Shown here one piece after another: positions 8,252-17,744 of a stretch of 64,000 bases of DNA. The notes under the pieces were generated by a model. That model did no database searches and was not told the origin of the DNA. It saw only the letters and a list, made by a program, of their open reading frames with translations. The stretch comes from CAZSAK01 sp964605155 (GTDB lineage: Bacteria; Pseudomonadota; Gammaproteobacteria; SZUA-140): positions 59,924 through 123,923 of the forward strand of contig CAZSAK010000005.1 of NCBI GenBank assembly GCA_964605155.1. The letters run 5' to 3'. Made by a program: the position numbers and the translations under genes. Position 1 is the stretch's first letter. Every line of letters begins with the position of its first letter.

Positions 8252-9127
8252 TTGAATCCCGAAACTGTACCCGAACGTATCCAGAAGATTCTTGCACGCG
8301 CCGGCATTGGCTCAAGGCGCCAGATAGAAAATTGGATACGGGCCGGACGCATCTCGATCAATGATCGACCGGCTACCCTCGGTGATCGCATAACGGAAAA
8401 CGATCTTATCCGCCTGGACGGAGACAGGATCAATCTGCGTCTTGACTCGTCATTGCGTTTAAGGGTGATTGCCTATCATAAACCTGAAGGCAAAATTTGC
8501 TCCCGTTCGGATCCCGAAGGGCGACCAACGATATTTGAAGATCTTCCCCGTTTGAAACAAGGTCGTTGGGTGCTTATTGGACGCCTCGATATCAATTCAA
8601 GCGGTCTTCTCCTGTTGACGACCGACGGGGAATTGGCCAATAAACTGATGCATCCATCCGGCGGGATCGAACGTGAATACGCCGTCCGTGTGCGGGGGGA
8701 AGTAGACAATCAGGTGCTGGATCGCCTCACGGACGGTGTGATGCTCTCGGATGGCATGGCGTCATTCGATTCGATACGTGATGCGGGTGGTAAGGGCGCT
8801 AATCACTGGTATCATGTGGTATTGCGAGAAGGACGTAATCGCGAAGTGCGCCGCCTGTGGGAATCACAGGGTGTAACGGTCAGCCGCTTGATACGCGTCC
8901 GCTTCGGACCGGTGATATTAGCGAGGGACTTGCGTCCCGGCAGATCGACCGATCTGAATGATGTCGATATGAAGGCCTTGCTCACCCTGGCGGGCTTGCA
9001 ACACAAGATGAGCGCTAGCGCTACGGGTATCACCAGGCATGCACGCAAGAAATCATACGCGGCGCGATCCGGACAAAAAAAAGGACGTAAATTGTCCGCC
9101 AGATCCAGGTCCGGCAATGGACCATAG
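8252..9127 (+). CDS. rluB: 23S rRNA pseudouridine synthase B (RluB/RsuA family)
   Basis: Converts a uridine of 23S rRNA helix 89-90 (2605 in E. coli) to pseudouridine. An S4 RNA-binding domain covers about residues 5-60 (RIQKILARAGIGSRR). The catalytic domain has HKPEGKICS and GRLDINSSGLLLLT, where D113 is the nucleophile. NREVRRLWESQG is the family C-terminal block. A basic tail of about 30 residues (KKSYAARSGQKKGRKL) follows. The start is TTG 8252, the only plausible in-frame start before the S4 domain. It follows scpB by 11 bp. Confidence 0.94.
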   Translation: MNPETVPERIQKILARAGIGSRRQIENWIRAGRISINDRPATLGDRITENDLIRLDGDRINLRLDSSLRLRVIAYHKPEGKICSRSDPEGRPTIFEDLPRLKQGRWVLIGRLDINSSGLLLLTTDGELANKLMHPSGGIEREYAVRVRGEVDNQVLDRLTDGVMLSDGMASFDSIRDAGGKGANHWYHVVLREGRNREVRRLWESQGVTVSRLIRVRFGPVILARDLRPGRSTDLNDVDMKALLTLAGLQHKMSASATGITRHARKKSYAARSGQKKGRKLSARSRSGNGP

Positions 9128-9129
9128 TG

Positions 9130-9849
9130 ATGCAATCTGTGAAGCTTGATGCTGTATATGATGTACTTTTCAAACGTTACGGTCCCCAGGATTGGTGGCC
9201 GGGTGACGGTCCCTTTGAGATCATGATAGGCGCCATATTGACACAGAATACGGCGTGGACGAATGTTGAAAAGGCAATCGCAAACCTCAAGCATGCCGGG
9301 ATGTTCGATGCGAGCAAGATCACCGGATCCACTATCAGCAAGCTCGCGCGATTGATCCGTCCGTCCGGGTACTTCAACATCAAGGCGCAACGACTGAAAA
9401 ATTTTTGCAAGTGGTATCTCTCAAAAGGCGGTTTCGAGGCGCTTGATACGCTGGATACCGATTCGCTACGCCGTGATTTGCTTTCGGTCAACGGTATTGG
9501 TTATGAAACCGCCGATGATATTTTGCTATATGCCTTCCATCGGCCGGTATTTGTGATCGATGCCTATACCAGACGGCTGTTTTCAAGGCTTGAGATAGTG
9601 GATGGCACGGAACATTATGATAAGATGCGCGTTTGCATCGAACAGTCCCTGCAGGAAAATCAGATTTGCGGAAATTGTGACAGAAAAAACAACAAAAAAA
9701 GTCAATCTCTATTGGTTGGATTATATAACGAGTATCATGCCTTGATCGTCTACCACGGTAAGCATATCTGCCGGAAGCGACCGCAATGCCGGGCTTGTTG
9801 TGTCAAGACGCTGTGTCCTTCTGCTGCAATCTTTCTGGAAAATCATTGA
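9130..9849 (+). CDS. HhH-GPD DNA glycosylase, endonuclease III-like (MagIII/COG2231 type)
   Basis: Base-excision repair glycosylase of the helix-hairpin-helix/Fe-S group. GPFEIMIGAILTQNTAW opens the domain, VNGIGYETADDILLYAF is the hairpin and VIDAYTRR holds the catalytic Asp. C-terminal cysteines CRKRPQCRACCVKTLC form a C-x5-C-x2-C-x5-C iron-sulfur loop, close to the C-x6-C-x2-C-x5-C of Nth. The Lys that endonuclease III carries in its hairpin (GRKTA) is replaced by YET, so a bifunctional lyase is unlikely. MagIII-type 3-methyladenine glycosylases share this pattern. GTG 9127 and ATG 9130 are both usable starts. Confidence 0.85.
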   Translation: MQSVKLDAVYDVLFKRYGPQDWWPGDGPFEIMIGAILTQNTAWTNVEKAIANLKHAGMFDASKITGSTISKLARLIRPSGYFNIKAQRLKNFCKWYLSKGGFEALDTLDTDSLRRDLLSVNGIGYETADDILLYAFHRPVFVIDAYTRRLFSRLEIVDGTEHYDKMRVCIEQSLQENQICGNCDRKNNKKSQSLLVGLYNEYHALIVYHGKHICRKRPQCRACCVKTLCPSAAIFLENH

Positions 9850-9886
9850 TCGATGTCTTGTACACCATCTTATTGCCTTGACAGGA

Positions 9887-11134
9887 ATGTTTAAACCACT
9901 GGAGCTGTTTATCGGTTTGCGCTATACGCGGGCAAAACGGCGCAATCACTTTATATCATTTATTTCCCTTATTTCCATGCTCGGCATTGCATTGGGTGTC
10001 ATGGCCCTGATCGTCGTGCTCTCCGTTATGAACGGTTTTGAAAAGGAGTTGCGTGAGCGAATTCTGGGCGTGGTGGCCCATGTCACAATACTTGGCGAGC
10101 AGGACGGTCTGAAGGACTGGCGCGAGCTGGTTGCATCCGTTACCGGTAACGAACATATCGTGGGCGCGGCCCCGTATATTCATGCCGAGGGAATGTTGAC
10201 AAGGTCGTCTTCGGTCAGTGGCACGGTGATTCGCGGCATCATGCCGCTGGAGGAGGAGAAGGTTTCACAGCTGGGCTCCAAGATGCTGCGCGGGAGCCTT
10301 GAAAATCTCCATGCCGGGCAATACGGGATCGTGATAGGCAGCGAACTGGCCTTCGCCCTTGGAGTTGATATGGGAGACAAGGTCACCCTGATGGTCCCAC
10401 AGGCCAGTGTCACCCCTGTGGGTATATTGCCACGCCTGAAGCGTTTTACCGTTGTCGGTATCTTCGAGATCGGTATGTATGAATATGACAGTGCCTTTGC
10501 GCTGATTCATCTTGAAGATGCACAGCGTTTGTTTCGTCTACAGGACAAGGTGACGGGCGTACGATTGAGACTCGATAATATGTTCCTTGCTCCACAGATA
10601 GCACGCCAGATACAGCAGGAATATGTCGGACGCTATCGGGCCAGCGACTGGACACGACAGCATGTTAATTTCTTTCGTGCAGTACAGATGGAAAAAACAG
10701 TCATGTTTGTCATCCTGCTACTGATTGTCGCCGTGGCCGCCTTCAATATCGTCTCTACACTGGTCATGATGGTCACGGATAAACACAGCGATATTGCCAT
10801 ATTACGCACCCTTGGCTTGAGTCCGGGCGGGATAATGGCCATTTTCATGGTACAGGGATGTATCATCGGTGTTATCGGCACTATGTTGGGCACCATCGGC
10901 GGGATCATCCTTGCACTTAATGTCGAGACCCTGGTACCCGCTATCGAGCAGCTTTTCGGCATCAAATTTCTGGCAGCCGATGTCTATTACATAACCGAGT
11001 TGCCATCTGACATGCGCTGGACCGATGTCATTAATATCAGCTCCATTGCCTTTTTACTCACGGTGATCGCCACCATCTATCCGGCCTGGCGTGCTGCCCG
11101 TACTCAGCCAGCAGAGGCATTGCGATATGAATGA
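9887..11134 (+). CDS. lolC: Lipoprotein-releasing ABC transporter permease (LolC/LolE family)
   Basis: Inner-membrane subunit of the Lol exporter, which extracts mature lipoproteins from the inner membrane for LolA. It starts FKPLELFIGLRYTRAKRRNHF, with a first membrane segment near residue 25, a large periplasmic domain of about 220 residues and three C-terminal membrane segments (MFVILLLIVAVAAFN, GIMAIFMVQGCIIGVIG, then one before YPAWRAARTQPAEALRYE). ATG 9887 follows an AGG and gives 415 residues, the normal length; an upstream extension is unlikely. No second permease follows lolD, so a homodimeric LolF-like exporter is possible. Confidence 0.93.
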   Translation: MFKPLELFIGLRYTRAKRRNHFISFISLISMLGIALGVMALIVVLSVMNGFEKELRERILGVVAHVTILGEQDGLKDWRELVASVTGNEHIVGAAPYIHAEGMLTRSSSVSGTVIRGIMPLEEEKVSQLGSKMLRGSLENLHAGQYGIVIGSELAFALGVDMGDKVTLMVPQASVTPVGILPRLKRFTVVGIFEIGMYEYDSAFALIHLEDAQRLFRLQDKVTGVRLRLDNMFLAPQIARQIQQEYVGRYRASDWTRQHVNFFRAVQMEKTVMFVILLLIVAVAAFNIVSTLVMMVTDKHSDIAILRTLGLSPGGIMAIFMVQGCIIGVIGTMLGTIGGIILALNVETLVPAIEQLFGIKFLAADVYYITELPSDMRWTDVINISSIAFLLTVIATIYPAWRAARTQPAEALRYE

Positions 11135-11831
11135 CGAGGTCATTATCAGTTGTCGCCATCTGGTAAAGACCTTTCGCCAGGGGAATATATCCATCGACGT
11201 ATTGACCGATGTATGTTTTGAATTGAAACGCGGTGAGCGGATCGCCGTTGTCGGCAGTTCGGGGGCGGGCAAGAGCACATTGTTACACTTGATAGGCGGG
11301 CTTGATTCCATGAGCGGCGGGGAAGTAGAGATCGGCGGCAGGAATATATCCAGGCTCAATGTGAAGGAATGTGGCCAGTTACGCAATCAGCTGTTGGGAT
11401 TTGTCTATCAGTTTCATCATTTGTTGCCGGAATTCACGGCACTGGAAAATGTTGCGATACCGCTGATGATCCGGGGAGAATCAGCGACCCATTCAAAGGC
11501 CAAGGCGCGCATTATCCTGGACAAGGTCGGGTTATCTGCACGTTTGAACCATAAACCGGGAGAATTATCGGGCGGGGAGCGCCAGCGCGCCGCCGTTGCC
11601 CGGGCCCTCGTGACCCGGCCTCAATGTGTGCTTGCGGATGAACCGACCGGGAATCTTGATCATAATAATGCTAACCAAACCTTTAAGTTAATGATGGAAC
11701 TTAATGAAGAGCTTGAAACGAGTCTGATTGTGGTCACACATGAAATGTCACTGGCCAGACAGATGGACAGGGTACTGACCCTGGAGAACGGTGTCCTGCA
11801 TCAGTACCAGTCAGGCAATTCTGGTCACTAG
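11127..11831 (+). CDS. lolD: Lipoprotein-releasing ABC transporter ATPase LolD
   Basis: Cytoplasmic ATPase that powers the Lol exporter. Walker A is GSSGAGKST, the signature is LSGGERQRAAVARAL, Walker B is CVLADEPTGNLD, and the switch His is in VVTHE. FVYQFHHLLPEFTALENV is the characteristic LolD Q-loop region. ATG 11127 overlaps the end of the permease gene by 8 nt and gives 234 residues, close to E. coli LolD. It is convergent with the DUF2062 gene. Confidence 0.95.
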   Translation: MNDEVIISCRHLVKTFRQGNISIDVLTDVCFELKRGERIAVVGSSGAGKSTLLHLIGGLDSMSGGEVEIGGRNISRLNVKECGQLRNQLLGFVYQFHHLLPEFTALENVAIPLMIRGESATHSKAKARIILDKVGLSARLNHKPGELSGGERQRAAVARALVTRPQCVLADEPTGNLDHNNANQTFKLMMELNEELETSLIVVTHEMSLARQMDRVLTLENGVLHQYQSGNSGH

Positions 11832-11847
11832 GGGATTGATACGAGAC

Positions 11848-12390
11848 TCAGCGTTTGTTTTGAAGGGATTTTTGTCTCAGCCTCCTAGACTTGCGTGCCT
11901 GCCAGCTCTTGATGACCTGCAGGCGCCACAGACCGCGAATAATCAGACTGCCGGCAATGGCGCTGATTACACCGAACAGGAAACAGCCAAGTAAAAACGG
12001 CTCCCATATATATCCCAGCTTCGTCATCAACCATTCGATCGTCAATTCGAATTTGATGTTTCTGGTCGGCTCATTCAATATCAAGGCACCGGTTTTATAG
12101 GCAAGGTAGTATATGGGAGGGATGGTAACCGGATTGGTTACCCAGACCAGCGTTGCCGCAAGAGGGAGATTGACGCGCGCGACAATTGCGATGGCTGCGG
12201 CAAGTACCATTTGAAAGGGGATTGGTACGAAGGCGACAAACAATCCAACCGCAAAGGCACCGGAGACGGAGCGCCTGTTTAAATGCCATAGATTGGGGTC
12301 ATGTAAAAGTTGACCAAAAAATTTCAGATTCTTGTGTTCACGAATCGTCCTGTGGTCCGGCATGATCCGCTTTATTATTCTTTTTGGCAT
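11848..12390 (-). CDS. DUF2062 membrane protein
   Basis: Inner-membrane protein of 180 residues. A basic N-terminus (MPKRIIKRIMPDHRTIREHK) and LHDPNLWHLNRRSVSGAFAVGLFVAF are the DUF2062 signature region (key stretch RRSVSGAFAVGLFVAFVPIP). ATLVWVTNPVTIPPIYY follows and a further membrane segment lies near residue 150. The family is widespread and has no proven function. In Gammaproteobacteria it often lies near comEC or Lol genes, as here. The start is ATG 12390. Confidence 0.85.
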   Translation of the reverse strand: MPKRIIKRIMPDHRTIREHKNLKFFGQLLHDPNLWHLNRRSVSGAFAVGLFVAFVPIPFQMVLAAAIAIVARVNLPLAATLVWVTNPVTIPPIYYLAYKTGALILNEPTRNIKFELTIEWLMTKLGYIWEPFLLGCFLFGVISAIAGSLIIRGLWRLQVIKSWQARKSRRLRQKSLQNKR

Positions 12391-12452
12391 AATCTCACTG
12401 TTTCATCGACATGGCGTTTAACATTTGTGCCTACGCCGCGATCGATTGAGTC

Positions 12453-14759
12453 ATGCGATCGGCAATAGCGGCGTTTCTGACAGGTATATTGCTGTTCCAG
12501 CAATTGACACAGCCACCTGCCTGGTGGTGGTGCCTGTCATTCCTCGTCATTTTACCACTGATACTTTACATTCCTGTGATCAGAGTGCCACTCATGATCG
12601 TCACTGGCTTTCTATGGACATTGATGCATGCCTCGATAATCCTGTCAACCGATCTGCCCCCCCGGATTGAAGGCAGGGATGTTATCGTGGAAGGAATTGT
12701 ATCGGCAATCCCCGAGCACAGAAGCAACGGGATGCGTTTTCAATTTGATATCGAAAACATGATACATGTTCCCGGGGATATACCTGTCGATGAACAACCA
12801 CGACGGGTAATGCTCAACTGGTACGGTGATGTTCCTCCATTGGTTACCGGTGATACATGGCGATTAAAGATACGCCTGAAACGTCCGCATGGCTTTATGA
12901 ACCCCGGTGGTTTTGATTACGAAGGCTGGCTGTTTCAGCACCGGATACGAGCAACTGGATACGTCAGGCACGATCCGGTTAACAGGTTAATAGAGTCGAA
13001 TAAGGCACACAAGCCTTTGCAGCGCCTGCGACAACGACTCGCGGACACCATACATAAGATACTGCCGTATAATCAATATTCAGGCATAATCGCCGCCCTG
13101 GCAATAGGCGAAAGGCAGGGGATCAGTCCCGACCAATGGGAGGTCCTGACCAGAACGGGTACCAGTCACCTGGTGGCCATTTCCGGCCTGCACATCGGAC
13201 TGGTTGCCGGTCTGGTTTTTTTTATAATCCGTGGGTTTTGGTCGTATATTGGCTGGCTGGCATTACGTTGGCCGGCCCCCAAGGCTGCGGCAGTCGCGGG
13301 GCTGCTTGCTGCGACCTGTTATGCCGCCTTGGCCGGATTTTCCATTCCTACCCAACGGGCCCTGGTGATGATTGCCATAGTCATGCTCAGCATCGTGCTG
13401 CAGCGTCATCGGTCGCTGGTGCATACCCTGCTGTTGGCGTTGTTTGCCGTGCTGGTGATGGATCCACTGGCGGTGATGTCTGCCGGATTCTGGCTCTCAT
13501 TTGCTGCGGTAGCAGTCATCCTGTTCGGCATGAGCGGGCGTATAGGCCAAGCTGGTGCATGGTGGAGATGGGGACGGATACACCTGCTGATCATGATCGG
13601 GTTACTGCCCCTGATGCTCATCCTGTTTCAACGTGTACCGGTGTTATCACCGGTTGCAAACTTTATCGCTGTGCCGTGGATCAGCCTGCTGGTCGTGCCG
13701 GTCGTGTTACTGGGTACGGTGTTGCTCATAACGATGCCGACATTGGGAGGAATACTGTTGTCCCTTGGCGGTTTGTTGTTATCGGCTATATGGCCTTTCC
13801 TGGCCTGGGTTGCAAATCTCGACCTGACACAGTGGCCACATCAAGTGCCGGTTACCTGGACCTTGTTGCCGGCTATTGCCGGTACGGTATTGCTGATAGC
13901 CCCTCGGGGAATACCCGGTCGGTGGCTGGGCGCATTTTTAGTGTTACCCGTATTTATGATTTCACCTTCCAGGCCCGCGGAAGGTGAAGTCTGGTTTACA
14001 CTACTGGATGTAGGGCAGGGCCTGGCATCCGTCATACAAACGCACGATCATGTACTGGTTTACGATACCGGGCCCAGATTCAGTGAACAGTTTGATGCCG
14101 GCAAAGCGGCAGTTATCCCGTATCTTCGTCATCAAGGTCTTACCGGGATAGACATGTTGATCATCGGGCACGGTGATTCGGACCATATCGGTGGTGCGGA
14201 ATCGATCTGGCAGGAAATTGAAATCAAACATGCATTATCAAGCGTCCCCGACAAGTTGACCTGGATGCGGGCGGAAACATGTAATAGCGGGCAAGATTGG
14301 CACTGGGATGCGGTGGATTTTCAAATTCTCCATCCACCCCGGAACGGGTCTTACAAGGGCAACAATGCTTCATGTGTATTGCGTATCTCCAACCGTTCAG
14401 GTTCGATCCTGCTGACAGGTGACATCGAGAAGAGCGCGGAGCATAAACTGCTTGAGGTGCAGCATGAACTGTTGGCCAGCACTATCCTGGTTGCGCCGCA
14501 TCATGGCAGCAAGACATCATCAACCATGGAATTTATACGGGCAGTCAGTCCGGCATACGTGTTATTTCCGGTGGGCTACATGAACCGTTTTGGATTTCCC
14601 AGGGAAGATGTGATCAAACGCTATCAATCGATTGATGCTAAACTATATAATTCTGCACAACATGGTGCGATCAGCTTTAAGCTGGGCACGAATGGAATGG
14701 TTTCGCCGCCTGCGACATTTCGCCAGGACGGAAAAAGGTATTGGCATAGTGATACATGA
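12453..14759 (+). CDS. comEC: DNA internalization competence protein ComEC/Rec2
   Basis: Inner-membrane channel for single-stranded DNA during natural transformation. Three parts are visible: an N-terminal membrane and OB-like DUF4131 region, with GFDYEGWLFQHRI near its end; the competence domain, with GTSHLVAISGLHIGLVAG and many membrane helices; and a C-terminal metallo-beta-lactamase-like domain with LLDVGQGLASVI, HGDSDHIGG, LLTGDIE and APHHGSK. At 768 residues it is full length with the metal-binding residues present. This, with the pilus genes elsewhere, makes competence possible, but no pilQ or comEA is in the window. Confidence 0.93.
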   Translation: MRSAIAAFLTGILLFQQLTQPPAWWWCLSFLVILPLILYIPVIRVPLMIVTGFLWTLMHASIILSTDLPPRIEGRDVIVEGIVSAIPEHRSNGMRFQFDIENMIHVPGDIPVDEQPRRVMLNWYGDVPPLVTGDTWRLKIRLKRPHGFMNPGGFDYEGWLFQHRIRATGYVRHDPVNRLIESNKAHKPLQRLRQRLADTIHKILPYNQYSGIIAALAIGERQGISPDQWEVLTRTGTSHLVAISGLHIGLVAGLVFFIIRGFWSYIGWLALRWPAPKAAAVAGLLAATCYAALAGFSIPTQRALVMIAIVMLSIVLQRHRSLVHTLLLALFAVLVMDPLAVMSAGFWLSFAAVAVILFGMSGRIGQAGAWWRWGRIHLLIMIGLLPLMLILFQRVPVLSPVANFIAVPWISLLVVPVVLLGTVLLITMPTLGGILLSLGGLLLSAIWPFLAWVANLDLTQWPHQVPVTWTLLPAIAGTVLLIAPRGIPGRWLGAFLVLPVFMISPSRPAEGEVWFTLLDVGQGLASVIQTHDHVLVYDTGPRFSEQFDAGKAAVIPYLRHQGLTGIDMLIIGHGDSDHIGGAESIWQEIEIKHALSSVPDKLTWMRAETCNSGQDWHWDAVDFQILHPPRNGSYKGNNASCVLRISNRSGSILLTGDIEKSAEHKLLEVQHELLASTILVAPHHGSKTSSTMEFIRAVSPAYVLFPVGYMNRFGFPREDVIKRYQSIDAKLYNSAQHGAISFKLGTNGMVSPPATFRQDGKRYWHSDT

Positions 14760-14841
14760 GTGGAATGAAGGGCCTTATGGATGGCGAATGATCGCAACTG
14801 ATTGATATCTAAACTTAAATATCTTAATGGAATAGCTACGC

Positions 14842-15474
14842 ATGTTTGAGCTTGTGCAATCGGGCGGCTTGTTGATGTTGCCCATCATACTCTGTTCAGT
14901 GCTGTCGCTCGCGATCGTCGGCGAGCGATTCTGGTCGCTGCAGAAAAAACGTATCTGTCCGGGTGATCTGGTCCAGAAGATCTGGACGTGGGCCAAAAAC
15001 AATCAACTGGACGCCAGTCGTATTGCATCCTTGCGCGCCGGTTCACCCCTGGGCAGGGTCCTGGCCGCAGGACTGGTCAATATTCACCACGACCGCGTAA
15101 TCATGAAAGAAAGTATAGAGGAAACCGGCAGGCATGTGGTGATCGAGCTGGAACGTTATTTGAATACTTTAGGGACAATCGCATCGATAACGCCTCTGCT
15201 GGGTCTGTTAGGCACCGTCATCGGGATGATCAAGGTCTTTACTGCCATCACTACGGCGGGGGTGGGTAATCCCGCCGCCCTGGCCGGAGGTATCTCAGAG
15301 GCATTGCTGACCACCGCAGCCGGACTTTCTGTCGCGATACCCACATTGATGTTTTACCGCTATTTCAGGGGGAAGGTAGAGCGTTTGGTGAGTATCATGG
15401 AAAGGGAAGCGCTGAAAATGGTGGAAGTCATGCACGGAGATCGGGAAATGGAGAGTGATAAGGGACAATCATGA
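14842..15474 (+). CDS. exbB: MotA/TolQ/ExbB proton channel family protein
   Basis: Inner-membrane proton-channel subunit of 210 residues, working with the ExbD-like protein that overlaps it by 4 nt. It has an N-terminal membrane helix (GGLLMLPIILCSVLSLAIVG), a cytoplasmic loop and two helices around LGTIASITPLLGLLGTVIGMI and GGISEALLTTAAGLSVAIP. This ExbB2-like pair precedes msbA-lpxK in many Gammaproteobacteria and may energise an envelope process. No TonB is nearby, so the partner is unknown. Confidence 0.92.
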   Translation: MFELVQSGGLLMLPIILCSVLSLAIVGERFWSLQKKRICPGDLVQKIWTWAKNNQLDASRIASLRAGSPLGRVLAAGLVNIHHDRVIMKESIEETGRHVVIELERYLNTLGTIASITPLLGLLGTVIGMIKVFTAITTAGVGNPAALAGGISEALLTTAAGLSVAIPTLMFYRYFRGKVERLVSIMEREALKMVEVMHGDREMESDKGQS

Positions 15475-15893
15475 ACCTGCGTAAATTCGAACGTCAAGAG
15501 CCGGATGTCAACCTGACGCCCCTGATCGACGTAGTGTTTTTGTTGCTGATCTTCTTTATGGTATCCACCACCTTCACGCGGGAGTCGCAAATCAGCGTGG
15601 ACCTGCCGCAGTCTACTGCAAAACCGGTTGAAACCGATCAGACTACAATAGAAGTCACTATCGATGCCCAGGGCCATTATTACGTCAATCAGCAGCTGGT
15701 TGTAAACAAGAAGCTAGATACCCTGAAACGGGCGCTTCAAATTGCAGTCGGAGATAACAAGAATCCCGCCTTGATTATCAATGCCGATGCCAAAACCACA
15801 CATCAATCGGTGGTGACGGCCATGGATGCAGCCCGTCAGTTGGGGATCGTGCATCTGTCGCTCGCAACGCAACATTCGGATAATGACCGCTGA
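15471..15893 (+). CDS. exbD: ExbD/TolR family biopolymer transport protein
   Basis: Single-pass inner-membrane protein of 140 residues with the pattern DVNLTPLIDVVFLLLIFFMV. The Asp of LIDVVF is the proton-carrying residue of the family. A periplasmic ExbD/TolR domain (IEVTIDAQGHYYVN, LIINADAKTTHQSVVTAMD) follows. ATG 15471 overlaps the exbB stop by 4 nt. The stop lies 5 bp before msbA, so exbBD and msbA are probably co-transcribed. Confidence 0.93.
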   Translation: MNLRKFERQEPDVNLTPLIDVVFLLLIFFMVSTTFTRESQISVDLPQSTAKPVETDQTTIEVTIDAQGHYYVNQQLVVNKKLDTLKRALQIAVGDNKNPALIINADAKTTHQSVVTAMDAARQLGIVHLSLATQHSDNDR

Positions 15894-15898
15894 GGCGC

Positions 15899-17716
15899 AT
15901 GCAAGGCGAAACTGATATCACAAACGGCCTGGCTATCTATCGCCGGTTATTGAGCTATACCCGTTCGTTTGCGTGGATATTCGCTGTATCGATTGTATGT
16001 ATGGCCGTTTATGCAGCGACCGATACCGGAATGGCCGCGCTGATGAAACCGATGCTTGATGGAGGATTCGTCAACAAGGATCCCGAGTGGATCAGGCTGG
16101 TTCCCGTACTGATCATCGGATTGGCCTTGCTGAGGGGATTGTCGGGATTTTTGTCCTCTTTTTCCATGACCTGGATCGGCAGACAGATTATCAAGGAGCT
16201 GCGCAGGCGCATGTTTGATCAACTGCTGCATCTGCCTGCCCACTTTTATGACACTAATTCTTCCGGAAAACTACTGTCCAAGTTTACTTTTGATGTCGAA
16301 CAGGTGGCGCGCGCCGCAACTGACGCCATAACTGTTGTCATACGAGATTCCCTGACCATCATGGGCCTGATGGCATGGATGTTCTATCTAAACTGGGCAT
16401 TGACACTGATATTCCTGATCATTGGCCCCGCAATCGCCTTTTTGATGCGTTACGTGAATGTACGTTTCAGACGTATCGGCACACATATCCAGACTTCCAT
16501 GGGTGATGTCTCCAGTGTCTCGGAAGAGGCGATCGAGGGGCACAGGGTGATCAAGACCTTCTCGGGCAAGCAGTACGAAGCCACACACTTTGAACATGCG
16601 AATGAAAAAAATCGCAGGCAAAACATGAAAATGACCATAACCAGTTCCGCGAGTATCTACACCATACAATTGATTGCGGCATTTGCTGTGGCAGGTATCG
16701 TATATCTGACAACCGGTCCTCTGCAGCAGGCTGTTACCGTCGGTACTTTTATGTCATTCATTGCGGCAATGATGATGCTGCTGGCACCTGTAAAACGCCT
16801 GACCACCATCAATATGGTTGTTCAGCGTGGCATTGCAGCGGCCAAAAGCGTCTTTGATTTGCTGGATATCGAAAGGGAGAAAGATACTGGCGCGTGTAGT
16901 ATCGCCAAGGTCAAAGGTCTTGTCGAATATGACCATGTCTTTTTTTCCTATAACGGGACGGAGGAAGTCCTCAGGGATATCACCTTCAGGATTGAACCTG
17001 GGCAGAGCGTTGCCTTTGTCGGCCGCTCCGGAAGCGGGAAGACCACGCTGGTAAATCTGCTGCCCCGTTTTTACGAGATCAGCAGGGGCCGGATTACGCT
17101 GGATGACATCGATATCCGCACTCTGACACTCGATAATCTGCGCAGCCATCTTGCAATTGTCGGTCAGGACGTAACCCTGTTCAATGACACCATCGCCCAT
17201 AACATCGCTTATGGCAGGCTCGACCAATCGGAGCAGCACAAGATTATCAGGGCGGCAGAGGCGGCGAACGCCATGGAGTTTATCAACCAACTGCCCGAAG
17301 GGATGGATACCGTAGTCGGTGAGAATGGTGTCTTGCTTTCCGGTGGTCAGCGGCAGCGGCTGGCAATAGCACGGGCAATACTCAAGGATGCACCGATCCT
17401 GATCCTGGACGAGGCCACTTCATCGCTGGATACCGAATCCGAGCGTCATATTCAGCAGGCGCTGGAGGCGCTGATGAAAAACCGTACGACACTGGTGATA
17501 GCGCACCGCTTATCAACCATCGAAAATGCCGATATGATCGTAGTGTTGGATGACGGACGAATCGTGGAAACAGGAAAGCATGAGCAATTACTGGCGCAAG
17601 GCAGACATTATGCTCGTCTTTATCAAATGCAGTTTCATTCCGTCGAGGACAAATCATTACAGCATGCGGGCAATGTCAAGGATGTTAACCTTCTAAAAAA
17701 GGGGCATGTAGGTTAA
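15899..17716 (+). CDS. msbA: Lipid A export ABC transporter MsbA
   Basis: Half-transporter (605 residues) that flips lipid A-core from the inner to the outer leaflet of the inner membrane. Six membrane helices span about residues 20-320. The nucleotide-binding domain has Walker A GRSGSGKTTL, Q-loop IVGQDVTLFNDTIAHNIAYG, signature LLSGGQRQRLAIARA, Walker B ILILDEATSSLD and switch AHRLST. A tail of about 30 residues follows (LQHAGNVKDVNLLKKGHVG). lpxK follows directly, the classical pair. Confidence 0.95.
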   Translation: MQGETDITNGLAIYRRLLSYTRSFAWIFAVSIVCMAVYAATDTGMAALMKPMLDGGFVNKDPEWIRLVPVLIIGLALLRGLSGFLSSFSMTWIGRQIIKELRRRMFDQLLHLPAHFYDTNSSGKLLSKFTFDVEQVARAATDAITVVIRDSLTIMGLMAWMFYLNWALTLIFLIIGPAIAFLMRYVNVRFRRIGTHIQTSMGDVSSVSEEAIEGHRVIKTFSGKQYEATHFEHANEKNRRQNMKMTITSSASIYTIQLIAAFAVAGIVYLTTGPLQQAVTVGTFMSFIAAMMMLLAPVKRLTTINMVVQRGIAAAKSVFDLLDIEREKDTGACSIAKVKGLVEYDHVFFSYNGTEEVLRDITFRIEPGQSVAFVGRSGSGKTTLVNLLPRFYEISRGRITLDDIDIRTLTLDNLRSHLAIVGQDVTLFNDTIAHNIAYGRLDQSEQHKIIRAAEAANAMEFINQLPEGMDTVVGENGVLLSGGQRQRLAIARAILKDAPILILDEATSSLDTESERHIQQALEALMKNRTTLVIAHRLSTIENADMIVVLDDGRIVETGKHEQLLAQGRHYARLYQMQFHSVEDKSLQHAGNVKDVNLLKKGHVG

Positions 17717-17744
17717 TGACCAAAATCAACTAACACTGTAAGCG

